Below, in pieces: positions 1 through 6,517 of a stretch of 23,597 bases of DNA. Source of the DNA: JAHIZC01 sp043813305 (GTDB taxonomy: Bacteria; Omnitrophota; Gorgyraeia; Gygaellales; Profunditerraquicolaceae); assembly GCA_043813305.1 (NCBI GenBank), contig JBDRLC010000012.1:1-23597 (forward strand), read 5' to 3'. The position numbers and the translations under genes are program-made. The notes under the pieces were generated by a model. The model ran no database searches. It saw only the letters and a list, made by a program, of their open reading frames with translations, and was not told the DNA's origin. Positions within the stretch are counted from its first letter, which is position 1; each line of letters begins with the position of its first letter.

Positions 1-65
1 TATGCTCTCAAAAAATAATTTGAGAAAGGCGTCTTTGGATTTTATCTGTTTTTGTAAGAAATAAA
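1..65. other. Left-edge stretch, no gene assigned
   Basis: No gene can be supported here. The segment may contain the last codons of an upstream gene: one frame reads five residues (YALKK) to a stop at 16-18. A short inverted repeat is visible, TCTCAAA at 6-12 against TTTGAGA at 19-25 with a 6-nt loop. No T-tract follows directly, so I do not call it a terminator. A 20-residue open frame starting at position 2 has no recognisable content. Confidence 0.3.
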
Positions 66-94
66 TTCACGCTCTTAATATATAGGGTTATAAA
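66..94 (+). promoter_or_regulatory. Sigma70-like promoter of tRNA-Gln
   Basis: TTCACG at 66-71 (4 of 6 matches to the -35 consensus) and TATAAA at 89-94 (5 of 6 matches to the -10 consensus) are separated by exactly 17 nt. The expected transcription start is about 7 nt past the -10 box, at the first base of the tRNA (101), so the precursor would have little or no 5' leader. This is inferred from consensus matching only. Confidence 0.5.
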
Positions 95-100
95 CCTTAC

Positions 101-171
101 TGCCCTGTCGTCTAATGGTAGGACGCCAGATTCTGGATCTGGTTGTTGTGGTTCGAGTCCACACGGGGCAA
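101..171 (+). tRNA. tRNA-Gln (anticodon CTG)
   Basis: A complete cloverleaf can be drawn. The acceptor stem is TGCCCTG (101-107) with CGGGGCA (164-170), including one T-G pair, and the discriminator is A171. The D-stem is GTCT/GGAC. The anticodon stem is CCAGA (126-130) with TCTGG (138-142), and the loop TTCTGGA puts CTG at 133-135, which reads CAG glutamine codons. The T-arm is TGTGG-TTCGAGT-CCACA. The 3' CCA is not encoded and must be added after transcription. The 3' half, from 155, is duplicated exactly downstream at 337-353 as part of a 45-bp direct repeat. Confidence 0.95.
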
Positions 172-199
172 CATTACATTTTTGTGGACGAGAACCAAA
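155..199 (+). repeat. 45-bp direct repeat, copy 1 (overlaps tRNA 3' end)
   Basis: Bases 155-199 are identical to 337-381 over 45 bp, with an offset of 182. Copy 1 covers the tRNA T-loop, T-stem and acceptor 3' strand plus 28 bp beyond the gene. The repeat ends with TGTGGACGAGAACCA (183-197), an inverted copy of the T-arm TGGTTCGAGTCCACA (149-163) matching at 13 of 15 positions. Confidence 0.95.
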
Positions 200-336
200 G
201 GGGTGTGGGGAAAAATTTTCCCCACGCTTTCCTGCCTACCGCAGGCAGGCGGGGTGACAGCGAAACGAAGTGAAGCGCCAGAGGGGCAGCGCCCCTATGG
301 GGAGGAGCGACAGCTCCGACTGGTTCTAGCGGAGCG
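198..336. repeat. Nested palindromic element between the tRNA-end repeats
   Basis: The segment holds several consecutive inverted repeats. GTGGGGAAAA (205-214) pairs with TTTTCCCCAC (216-225). CCTGCCT (231-237) pairs with AGGCAGG (243-249). AGGGGC (282-287) pairs with GCCCCT (291-296). GGAGC (304-308) pairs with GCTCC (313-317), and GCTCCG (313-318) can alternatively pair with CGGAGC (330-335). The first palindrome has no T-tract after it, so it is a poor intrinsic terminator. Open frames crossing the segment show no coding character. It is probably a dispersed, structure-forming non-coding repeat, though no second copy lies in this window to prove dispersal. Confidence 0.6.
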
Positions 337-381
337 GAGTCCACACGGGGCAACATTACATTTTTGTGGACGAGAACCAAA
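337..381 (+). repeat. 45-bp direct repeat, copy 2 (tRNA 3' end duplicate)
   Basis: This is an exact second copy of 155-199. It carries only the 3' part of the tRNA, so it is not a functional tRNA. Just upstream, TGGTTCT (321-327) and GTCCACA (339-345) can both pair with TGTGGAC-G-AGAACCA (365-379). That makes a 14-bp hairpin with an asymmetric internal loop. The copy ends at the ribosome binding site of the next gene. Confidence 0.95.
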
Positions 382-393
382 AGGAGGAATAAA

Positions 394-714
394 ATGGTCA
401 GTTTCGAAGATTTTAAGAAATTAGATTTGAAGGTCGCTGAAATCAAAGAGGTAAATGATCACCCCAACGCTGACAGGCTGTATGTGATTACCGTTGATCT
501 GGGTGATAGGACGAAGCAGGTTGTCGCGGGGATTAAGAACTCTTATCAGAAGGATGAATTGGTAGGTCAGCAAGTCGTATTAGTGGATAATTTAGAACCT
601 GCACAACTAAGAGGAGTAGAGAGCCAAGGGATGATTCTCGCTGCTTCCGATGATCAAGGCGTCTGTATTATTATGCCCCAAAGAAAGGTTAAATTAGATA
701 GTACGGTCAAGTGA
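394..714 (+). CDS. Free-standing tRNA-binding (OB-fold) protein, MetRS beta-like
   Basis: A 106-residue protein made of a single EMAP/Myf-type OB-fold tRNA-binding domain. The run FKKLDLKVAEI near the N-terminus, then HPNADRLYVITVDLG, VVAGI and LRGVESQGMILAAS, is typical of the C-terminal domain of methionyl-tRNA synthetase (MetG beta). It fits that domain better than the chaperone CsaA, whose middle section differs. The family binds the elbow or outside corner of tRNA and raises synthetase affinity. No catalytic synthetase is fused here. The ATG at 394 is chosen because AGGAGG (382-387) lies 6 nt upstream; an in-frame ATG at 364 would begin inside the palindromic repeat. The stop overlaps the next gene (GTGA). 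Confidence 0.85.
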   Translation: MVSFEDFKKLDLKVAEIKEVNDHPNADRLYVITVDLGDRTKQVVAGIKNSYQKDELVGQQVVLVDNLEPAQLRGVESQGMILAASDDQGVCIIMPQRKVKLDSTVK

Positions 715-1220
715 TCAAACAACTTATTCCTGAAGGATTTTGTTTAAAATGCCAGGGTTGCTGTAGGTTCAGAGAACAGTCTTCTGTATGGGCCCCTTGC
801 CTTTTAGACGAAGAGATACAGAATTTATTAGATAGAGAAGATATCCCTGCGGCAACCCTTTCTATGGAAAGAAGGCTGGGGTTGATTCTCGATCCAAAGC
901 AAGAGGGATTCATCTGTCCGTTTTTTAATACTAAGGATAACAAATGCACGGTTTATAGTTTCCGGCCGTTTGAGTGTCAACTATATCCCTTTCTGATAAG
1001 TTTCCGTTCAGATAAGGTGCTTTTGACGGTGGATCTGAGTTGTCCTTACGCAAAGGAAAACATCAATACCAAGGCCTTCAAAGAATATACCGGCTACTTA
1101 ACCGGTTTTCTTAACTCTCCTAAACAGCGTAAGGTCTTCAAAGAGAATCCCCAGATAATTCAGGCATACGCAGAAGTCTTTGACCTCATGGAATTACAGG
1201 CTCTCGATGAGGCTGAATAA
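711..1220 (+). CDS. YkgJ-family Cys-cluster protein (putative Zn/Fe chelating)
   Basis: A 169-residue protein of the YkgJ/UPF0153 type. It has an N-terminal CLKCQGCC motif (about residues 11-18), a central CPF...NKCTVY, then RPFECQLYPF and a later CPY. These cysteines are the family's proposed metal-chelating cluster. The biochemical role of the family is not established, and a metal-chelating or Fe-S role is only inferred. The start is GTG at 711, overlapping the previous stop by 4 nt, which indicates translational coupling. The 3' end overlaps the following DUF2156 gene by 14 nt, so these two probably act or are expressed together. Confidence 0.8.
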   Translation: MIKQLIPEGFCLKCQGCCRFREQSSVWAPCLLDEEIQNLLDREDIPAATLSMERRLGLILDPKQEGFICPFFNTKDNKCTVYSFRPFECQLYPFLISFRSDKVLLTVDLSCPYAKENINTKAFKEYTGYLTGFLNSPKQRKVFKENPQIIQAYAEVFDLMELQALDEAE

Positions 1221-2103
1221 AATATCTCTCGAAGATAAAAAGATATTCTCTTGGTACCTGGCACTCGCCCGGCACGAATTATCAAACTATTCCTTTGAAA
1301 ATATTTATATCTGGAGCGGTCTCTTTGATATCAGATGGGCAATCATTCAGGATAGCCTTTGTGTATTTTTTAAAGATAGCCTCGGTTGCTTTATGTATCT
1401 TGCGCCATTAGGAAAGGATAATAATAAAATGGCTGTAGAAGAATCTTTCAGGGTGATGAATGAATTTAATAAGAATAGGGATATATCCAGGATCGAAAAT
1501 ATTGAAGAGAAGGACCTGCCTTTTTATAAAAAATTAGGTTATGATTACAACAAGAAATCCTGTGATTATCTCTGTTTGCGGGATGATCTGACTGCTATGC
1601 GGGGCGATAGGTTTAAATCAAAACGGGCGAACTTTAACTATTTTCTAAAAAATCATGATTTTCAATATCTTCCGTTTTCCCCAAAGCACAAGGATGAATG
1701 TTTGAGGCTGTATGATAATTGGATGGGTGGGCGCAAAGCCAAATATGAAAATTATATCTATCAGAGCATGCTTGCGGATAGCGGGAATTCCCTCAAGTTG
1801 GCCCTGGAAAAATATTCTAGTTTTAACTTTATCGCAAGAGTCGTAATAACAGGTGGAAAGATAAAGGCATTTACTTTAGGAGCGGAATTAAATCAGGATA
1901 CATTCTGTATACTCTATGAAATATGCGATCTTTCTCTGAAGGGGCTACCTCAGTTTATCTTTGCCGAGTTTTGCCGCGAATTAAAGGATTACAAATATAT
2001 AAATATTATGGATGATTTGGGATTGGAAAATCTGAAGCCAGTTAAGCTCTCCTACCGGCCGATAAGATTGATTCCTAGCTACATCATCCTCCTACAACAA
2101 TAA
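1207..2103 (+). CDS. DUF2156 / phosphatidylglycerol lysyltransferase C-terminal-like protein
   Basis: A roughly 298-residue protein resembling the DUF2156 (LPG synthetase C-terminal) family, which has a duplicated GNAT acyltransferase fold. In characterised members (MprF) this domain transfers an aminoacyl group from aminoacyl-tRNA to a lipid; free-standing members are mostly uncharacterised. Visible supporting text includes HELSNYSFENIYIW near the N-terminus, KKLGYDYNKKSCDYL in the middle and YKYINIMDDLG near the end. No membrane segments are seen, so it should be cytosolic or peripheral. An in-frame ATG at 1180 exists, but 1207 gives the family-like start MRLNKISLEDKKIF and a smaller overlap with the YkgJ gene. 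The substrate is unknown. Confidence 0.7.
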   Translation: MRLNKISLEDKKIFSWYLALARHELSNYSFENIYIWSGLFDIRWAIIQDSLCVFFKDSLGCFMYLAPLGKDNNKMAVEESFRVMNEFNKNRDISRIENIEEKDLPFYKKLGYDYNKKSCDYLCLRDDLTAMRGDRFKSKRANFNYFLKNHDFQYLPFSPKHKDECLRLYDNWMGGRKAKYENYIYQSMLADSGNSLKLALEKYSSFNFIARVVITGGKIKAFTLGAELNQDTFCILYEICDLSLKGLPQFIFAEFCRELKDYKYINIMDDLGLENLKPVKLSYRPIRLIPSYIILLQQ

Positions 2104-2149
2104 TACTGTTTCTCATGCTGAAGCTAAAACTGTCCCCGGAGTTTAAAAG

Positions 2150-2971
2150 ATGGCAAAACCTCTAGATGAAGTAGAGTTTACGATTTTTGATACCGAAACC
2201 ACAGGGCTTGATCCGAGAACAGGGGATAGAATCGTAGAAATCGCAGCGATAAGATTTAAAGGCAATCAAAGGATTTCTACATTCCAATCCTTGGTTAATC
2301 CTAATAGAGATATTTCAGAAGCAGCGTTCCAAGTAAATAAAATCACTAAAGAGATGCTTAGGGGAGCGCCTACGATTGATAAAATCATGCCCGAATTCCT
2401 GGATTTCGTAAAGGGGAGTTGTCTCTGTTCTTATAATGCAACCTTTGACATGGAATTTCTTAATAAAGAACTGGAGCTTATGGGCCGGGGTATGTTAGAG
2501 GGCGTTGAAATCGTAGATATTTTAAAAATGACCAGGAGGCTTATGCCGGGATTAGAACATCACGCACTTTGGTCTGTCGCAGATAAGTTTGGCATCAAGA
2601 GAAAGCAGGAGCATCGAGCACTTTCTGATGTGGAGCTCACTTTAGATGTATTCTATCGACTAAAAGATATGCTGAAATCCAAAAGAATAGATGGTTTTAC
2701 AAATTTCACAAGCCTGTTTAGTGTTAATCGTAGGTTGTTGGATAATATAAACAACCAAAAAATATCCCAGATACAGCAGGCGATAGACCTAGGTGTTAAA
2801 CTAAGGATAAAGTATCTTTCCAACTCCAACGCAAAGGTTTCCGAGAGGGATGTCCTACCTAAAGAAATTAAGCAGGAAAGAAATAACAGTTATTTAGTGG
2901 GCTTTTGCTCTTTAAGGAACGAAGAACGTACTTTTAGAACCGATGGCATATTACACCTGGAAATCATATAA
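2150..2971 (+). CDS. DEDDh 3'-5' exonuclease (DnaQ-like) fused to a WYL domain
   Basis: A 273-residue protein. Residues about 8-175 form a DnaQ/PolC-type DEDDh exonuclease: Exo I FDTETTG with D14 and E16, Exo II YNATFD with D100, and Exo III HRALSD with H155 and D160, so all five catalytic residues are present. Residues about 203-272 resemble a WYL domain: QQAIDLGVKLRIKYLS, then RDVLPKEI, YLVGFC, and a closing RTFRTDGILHL. WYL domains elsewhere bind ligands or single-stranded nucleic acid and often regulate DNA-damage or defence genes. The protein is likely a repair or nucleic-acid-processing exonuclease rather than the replicative epsilon subunit. The start has CGGAG about 9 nt upstream. The end overlaps pabB by 29 nt. 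Confidence 0.85.
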   Translation: MAKPLDEVEFTIFDTETTGLDPRTGDRIVEIAAIRFKGNQRISTFQSLVNPNRDISEAAFQVNKITKEMLRGAPTIDKIMPEFLDFVKGSCLCSYNATFDMEFLNKELELMGRGMLEGVEIVDILKMTRRLMPGLEHHALWSVADKFGIKRKQEHRALSDVELTLDVFYRLKDMLKSKRIDGFTNFTSLFSVNRRLLDNINNQKISQIQQAIDLGVKLRIKYLSNSNAKVSERDVLPKEIKQERNNSYLVGFCSLRNEERTFRTDGILHLEII

Positions 2972-4310
2972 ATTAACCATTAATCCGATTAACTTACTTA
3001 AGGCTTTAGGAGGCCGCAGGAATTGTTTTTTTCTAGATAGCAGCCTTAGCTTTAATTCTTTAGGCAGGTATTCTTTTTTGGGAATAGATCCTTATTATAT
3101 CTTGAGAACAAAAAATCAATTGCCCTTTGAGAAGTTAAGAGAGCGGTTGAATAACTATAAGATAAATGCTCCTAAAAATATGCCTCCGTTTCTGGGAGGA
3201 GCTGTGGGTTATCTTGGTTACGATATAGGGTTTTTATCAGAGAAGAGAATTAGGAGGTCTAATCTTGACGATTTAGGTATTCCGGATACAGTCTTTTGTT
3301 TTTATAACACAATCCTTATTATTGATAATTTCAAACGTACACTGCATATATTTGCTATCGGTTTTCCCGAGAAAAAATATCATCTGCAAAATTCACTTGT
3401 CGAATCCAACTTAAAGAAACTGGAAAAATTACTTTCTCAAACCTATTATCATAAGCCGGGCGCCAAAGATTATAAAAATAAAAACAAGACAATAGAGCTG
3501 AAGTCAAATTTTCATAAAGATGCTTACCTGCAGGCTGTGAAGAGAGCGAAAGAGTATATAAAGAGCGGGGATATTTATCAGGTAAATCTTTCACAGCGTT
3601 TTCACACAGAGTCTAACCTCTCAGGCATAGAGATTTATGAACGCCTGCGTAAAATAAGCCCTTCTTTTTTCAGTGCTTATTTTGATGCCGGAGGGTTTAG
3701 GATCTTGAGTTCTTCGCCGGAGAGATTCTTAAAATTAGAGGGTGGCATTGCCAGCACCCGTCCGATGAAGGGAACGCGTCCTCGCGGCACAACCGGGATG
3801 AGGGATTTGCTTTTGAGAAATCAGCTGCTGGCAAGTTCTAAGGATAGGGCAGAACTTACAATGATCGTCGATTTGGAGAGGAACGATCTGGGAAGAGTAT
3901 GTAAATATGATTCTATAAAAGTCGATAAACTAAGGGAATTAGAGGAATATAATACGGTATTTCAGACTACGGCTACGGTCAGCGGGCGTCTGCATAAGAA
4001 TAAAGACAGAATCGATCTGCTGCGTGCTTCTTTCCCCGGAGGTTCGATTACCGGCTGTCCGAAGTTAAGGGCAATGGAGATAATTGAGGAGTTGGAGCCG
4101 GATAGACGTTATATCTATACCGGTTCTCTGGGGTATTTGAGTTTTTGTGGAAATATGGATTTCAATATTTTAATCCGCACTATTCTTAAGAGAAAAAACA
4201 GTCTTTATTTTAGTGTGGGAGGGGGGATTGTCGCGGATTCTCAGCCGGAAGCCGAGTATAGGGAGACTTTAGTCAAAGCCAGGGCAATGATTAGGGCAAT
4301 AAGCGGATGA
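2943..4310 (+). CDS. pabB: Aminodeoxychorismate synthase component I (PabB)
   Basis: A 455-residue chorismate-using enzyme of the TrpE/PabB family. It converts chorismate plus ammonia to 4-amino-4-deoxychorismate in p-aminobenzoate and folate synthesis. The motif RPMKGT (residues 273-278, Lys276) has the Lys that forms the covalent intermediate in PabB, whereas anthranilate synthase has Ala there; this is the main reason for calling PabB. Other family blocks are SSSPERFLKL, PGGSITGCPK (365-374), and YTGSLGYLSFCGNMDFN. It has no fused glutamine amidotransferase, and no pabA is in the window. The Met at 2943 overlaps the exonuclease gene by 29 nt with a weak ribosome site, so the exact start is uncertain. 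It overlaps pabC by 4 nt. Confidence 0.9.
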   Translation: MAYYTWKSYKLTINPINLLKALGGRRNCFFLDSSLSFNSLGRYSFLGIDPYYILRTKNQLPFEKLRERLNNYKINAPKNMPPFLGGAVGYLGYDIGFLSEKRIRRSNLDDLGIPDTVFCFYNTILIIDNFKRTLHIFAIGFPEKKYHLQNSLVESNLKKLEKLLSQTYYHKPGAKDYKNKNKTIELKSNFHKDAYLQAVKRAKEYIKSGDIYQVNLSQRFHTESNLSGIEIYERLRKISPSFFSAYFDAGGFRILSSSPERFLKLEGGIASTRPMKGTRPRGTTGMRDLLLRNQLLASSKDRAELTMIVDLERNDLGRVCKYDSIKVDKLRELEEYNTVFQTTATVSGRLHKNKDRIDLLRASFPGGSITGCPKLRAMEIIEELEPDRRYIYTGSLGYLSFCGNMDFNILIRTILKRKNSLYFSVGGGIVADSQPEAEYRETLVKARAMIRAISG

Positions 4311-5122
4311 AAGAGACGATATTCTTTAATAATAGATTTTTACCTATGAGAGAAGGCAAGATATCGATTTCTTGCCCGGGATTTTTACATGGCCTGGGAC
4401 TATTCGAGACCATGCGCGCATACGGGGGAAAAATAGCCTATTTGGATAAACACCTGAAGAGAGTTAAGCATTCATCAAAATTCATCCACCTTACTTTTGG
4501 TTATTCTACTGATAGACTAAAGAACATTATAAAGCAAGCAGTCAAAATAAACGGCTTTAAAGACGCTTATCTAAGATTAACTGTATTTGAGGCAGAGCAC
4601 GGAACTGATCTGTTGGTCACCGTTAAAAATTATCACCCTCATTCAGCAAAAAAATATAAAATGGGATTTAGCGCCAAGATATCAAGTCTCAGGCAGGATG
4701 AAAATTCTTTTTTGTCCCGGATAAAAACAACTAACAGAATTTTATATGAAACCAGTTTTAAAGAAGCAAAAAATAAAGGATTTGACGAAGCGATTATTTT
4801 AAACAGCCGCGGCTACATTGCAGAGGCGAGTCGCAGCAACATATTTCTAGTTCAAAATAAAGAAATATTTACTCCTTCTTTAGGATGCGGTTGCCTCGCA
4901 GGTATTACTCGCCAAGCTATACTGAGCCTTGCAAAAAAGAATGATCTTAGGATATTCGAAAGCAACTTGACGATTCAGGACCTCTTAGGTGCCGACGAAG
5001 CGTTCTTGACCAATTCTCTGATTGGAATCATGCCTTTAACATCTCTAGAGAAACATAAGATCGGTAAAAAAGGCAATAATAGAATAACTGAATTCTTGAT
5101 TGAAAAGTACGCTAAGCGATGA
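4307..5122 (+). CDS. pabC: Aminodeoxychorismate lyase (PabC), class IV PLP enzyme
   Basis: A 271-residue fold-type IV PLP enzyme. Lys140 in RIKTTNR is the expected Schiff-base lysine, and EASRSNIFLV (from residue 173) is the conserved phosphate/cofactor block, followed by the late GCLAGITR block. The family includes branched-chain aminotransferases and D-amino-acid aminotransferases. The lyase assignment rests mainly on context: pabB immediately upstream with a 4-nt ATGA overlap. The product would be p-aminobenzoate and pyruvate. It overlaps the hypF-like gene by 4 nt, so folate and hydrogenase-maturation genes look co-translated. Confidence 0.85.
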   Translation: MKETIFFNNRFLPMREGKISISCPGFLHGLGLFETMRAYGGKIAYLDKHLKRVKHSSKFIHLTFGYSTDRLKNIIKQAVKINGFKDAYLRLTVFEAEHGTDLLVTVKNYHPHSAKKYKMGFSAKISSLRQDENSFLSRIKTTNRILYETSFKEAKNKGFDEAIILNSRGYIAEASRSNIFLVQNKEIFTPSLGCGCLAGITRQAILSLAKKNDLRIFESNLTIQDLLGADEAFLTNSLIGIMPLTSLEKHKIGKKGNNRITEFLIEKYAKR

Positions 5123-6276
5123 AGAGACAAAAGATAAAATTACCGGTTAGAATAAAGAAGCCAATTTTAGCTAGCGGAAGCCAGACTAAGAACACAGTCT
5201 GTTTTGCGAAAAATAATCTTGCCCTGCTAGGTTCAGTGCGCTTAGATTTAAATCATCCCGGTGATTTTACAATCTTCCAGAGAGAGATAAAGCATTTCCT
5301 TAAGCAGAAACCCAAAATAGTAGCACATGATATACACCCCGAATATCAGTCAACCAAATATATCAATCAGCTGCCATCCGGAAACCTTAAGCTGCTGGCT
5401 ATTCAACATCATCACGCTCATATTGCTTCCTGTATGGCAGAGAACGGAATGAAGAATCAAAAGGTAATCGGCGTAGCCTTTGACGGCACCGGCTTAGGAA
5501 CCGATAATAAACTCTGGGGTGCGGAGTTTTTGATTGGTGATTACAAAAGTTTTATCAGAGGCGCTTATCTTAAAGAGATCCCTTTACTAGGAGGAGAAAA
5601 GGCAATAGTCGAACCCTACAGGCTCTCCTTGGCCTGGCTTTATTTGATATACAAAGAAAGATTTTGGGATCTGAAAATTAGTTTTATTAAAGGCGTAGAT
5701 AAGAAGAAATGGCCGATTCTGAAGAAGATGTTTTTATCAGGGTTAAACTCTCCGCCCGCAAGTAGCATAGGTAGACTTTTTGATGCCGTGGCAAGCCTGG
5801 TTCTGTCCAGATACAGAGCTGATTTTGAAGCGGAGCTTGCGATAAAACTGGAGAAGTTAGCTTCTGAATGGAAACTGCCGGTTAGCAGCTATAAGTTCAA
5901 GATCGTAAGATTTAAATCCGCATATATCATAGATCCCGCATGGATGTTTAAGCAGATAGTCCAGGATCTGCTTAAGGAAGAACCTAAAGCAAAAATTGCC
6001 TGTCGTTTTCATCTTACCGTAGCTTCGATGTTAAAGCAGACCTCTAAAATCCTAAGGAGAAACACAGGTTTGAATAAAATAGTCTTATCAGGCGGGGTAT
6101 TTCAGAATAAACTTTTACTATCCCTGAGCCTGGATCTGTTATATAAAGAAGGCTTTAGGGTATTTACTCACAAAGACCTATCTTGCAATGATTCTTGCAT
6201 CTCGTTAGGTCAGGTATTAATCGCAAATTTCTCCCGCATTCGCTCACAGTGTGCGAGCGGGATCCCGCCGGCCTAA
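5119..6276 (+). CDS. hypF: Truncated HypF: Kae1-like carbamoyltransferase half only
   Basis: A 385-residue protein matching only the C-terminal half of HypF, whose usual full length is about 750 residues. The N-terminal acylphosphatase, zinc-finger and YrdC-like domains are absent; the text begins at the junction, with SQTKNTVCFAK. Visible HypF/Kae1 motifs are the metal-binding HHHAHIASCMAENG (97-110), AFDGTGLGTDNKLWGAEF (120-137), and SGGVFQN (324-330). The late CNDSCISLGQ replaces the common PxNDGG form. HypF carbamoylates the HypE C-terminal Cys, the first step of cyanide ligand synthesis for NiFe hydrogenase. Neighbouring hypC and hypD support HypF over the tRNA-modifying Kae1/TsaD. The last 14 or so residues are read from a palindromic repeat (see 6232-6268). 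Confidence 0.88.
   Translation: MKRQKIKLPVRIKKPILASGSQTKNTVCFAKNNLALLGSVRLDLNHPGDFTIFQREIKHFLKQKPKIVAHDIHPEYQSTKYINQLPSGNLKLLAIQHHHAHIASCMAENGMKNQKVIGVAFDGTGLGTDNKLWGAEFLIGDYKSFIRGAYLKEIPLLGGEKAIVEPYRLSLAWLYLIYKERFWDLKISFIKGVDKKKWPILKKMFLSGLNSPPASSIGRLFDAVASLVLSRYRADFEAELAIKLEKLASEWKLPVSSYKFKIVRFKSAYIIDPAWMFKQIVQDLLKEEPKAKIACRFHLTVASMLKQTSKILRRNTGLNKIVLSGGVFQNKLLLSLSLDLLYKEGFRVFTHKDLSCNDSCISLGQVLIANFSRIRSQCASGIPPA
6232..6268. repeat. GC-rich nested palindrome inside the hypF 3' end
   Basis: TCCCGC (6232-6237) plus TCGC (6240-6243) pairs with GCGA and GCGGGA (6253-6262), giving a 10-bp stem with a 2-nt bulge. GCGGGATCCCGC (6257-6268) is a perfect 12-bp palindrome that competes with it. The segment is translated as the last residues of the HypF-like protein and is richer in G+C than its surroundings. 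It may be an inserted structural repeat or a transcript-stabilising or attenuating hairpin between hypF and hypC. No T-tract follows. Confidence 0.5.
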
Positions 6277-6307
6277 TAAAGAAAATCGGAGCGGGGAGGA
6301 GTTAAAT

Positions 6308-6517
6308 ATGTGTTTAGCGATTCCGATGAAAATAAAAAAAATCGAAGGTGAGTTTGCTAAGGTTGAATCAGGCAGGCTGATCCGTAAGATTAATATCGAA
6401 ATGCTACCTAATATAGCAGTCGGTGATTATGTGATGGTGCACGCTGGTTTTGCAATTGAGAAACTTGACCCCGAGAAAGCAAAGGAGACCCTTAAGATAA
6501 TCAATGAAATATATTGA
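6308..6517 (+). CDS. hypC: Hydrogenase assembly chaperone HypC
   Basis: A 69-residue HypC/HybG/HupF chaperone. The start MCLAIP has the essential Cys2 exposed after Met removal, and the small OB-like body with VGDYVMVHAGFAIEKLD is family-typical. HypC holds the Fe(CN)2CO group with HypD and delivers it to the hydrogenase large subunit. The ATG at 6308 is fixed by GGAGGAG just upstream and by the family N-terminus; an in-frame upstream start at 6251 would destroy the N-terminal Cys. It overlaps hypD by 14 nt. Confidence 0.95.
   Translation: MCLAIPMKIKKIEGEFAKVESGRLIRKINIEMLPNIAVGDYVMVHAGFAIEKLDPEKAKETLKIINEIY

Noticed and set aside
205..225. Perfect inverted repeat as a rho-independent terminator for the tRNA
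   Set aside because: There is no T-tract after the stem and the loop is a single base; it fits better as part of the nested palindromic element.
143..424. Open frame of 93 residues across the palindromic region after the tRNA
   Set aside because: It begins inside the tRNA and reads through the direct repeats and palindromes; its composition (many Gly, Arg and Pro from hairpin sequence) is not protein-like and it overlaps the true start at 394.
394..714. CsaA chaperone assignment
   Set aside because: HPNADRLYVITVDLG and LRGVESQGMILAAS match the MetRS beta/C-terminal domain rather than CsaA blocks.
2943..4310. Anthranilate synthase TrpE assignment
   Set aside because: The motif is RPMKGT with the PabB Lys instead of the TrpE Ala, and the gene is coupled to a class IV PLP lyase rather than trp genes.
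5119..6276. TsaD/Kae1 tRNA threonylcarbamoyltransferase
   Set aside because: The HHHAHIASCMAENG motif, the KNTVCFAK opening and the hypC-hypD neighbours identify the HypF C-terminal half.
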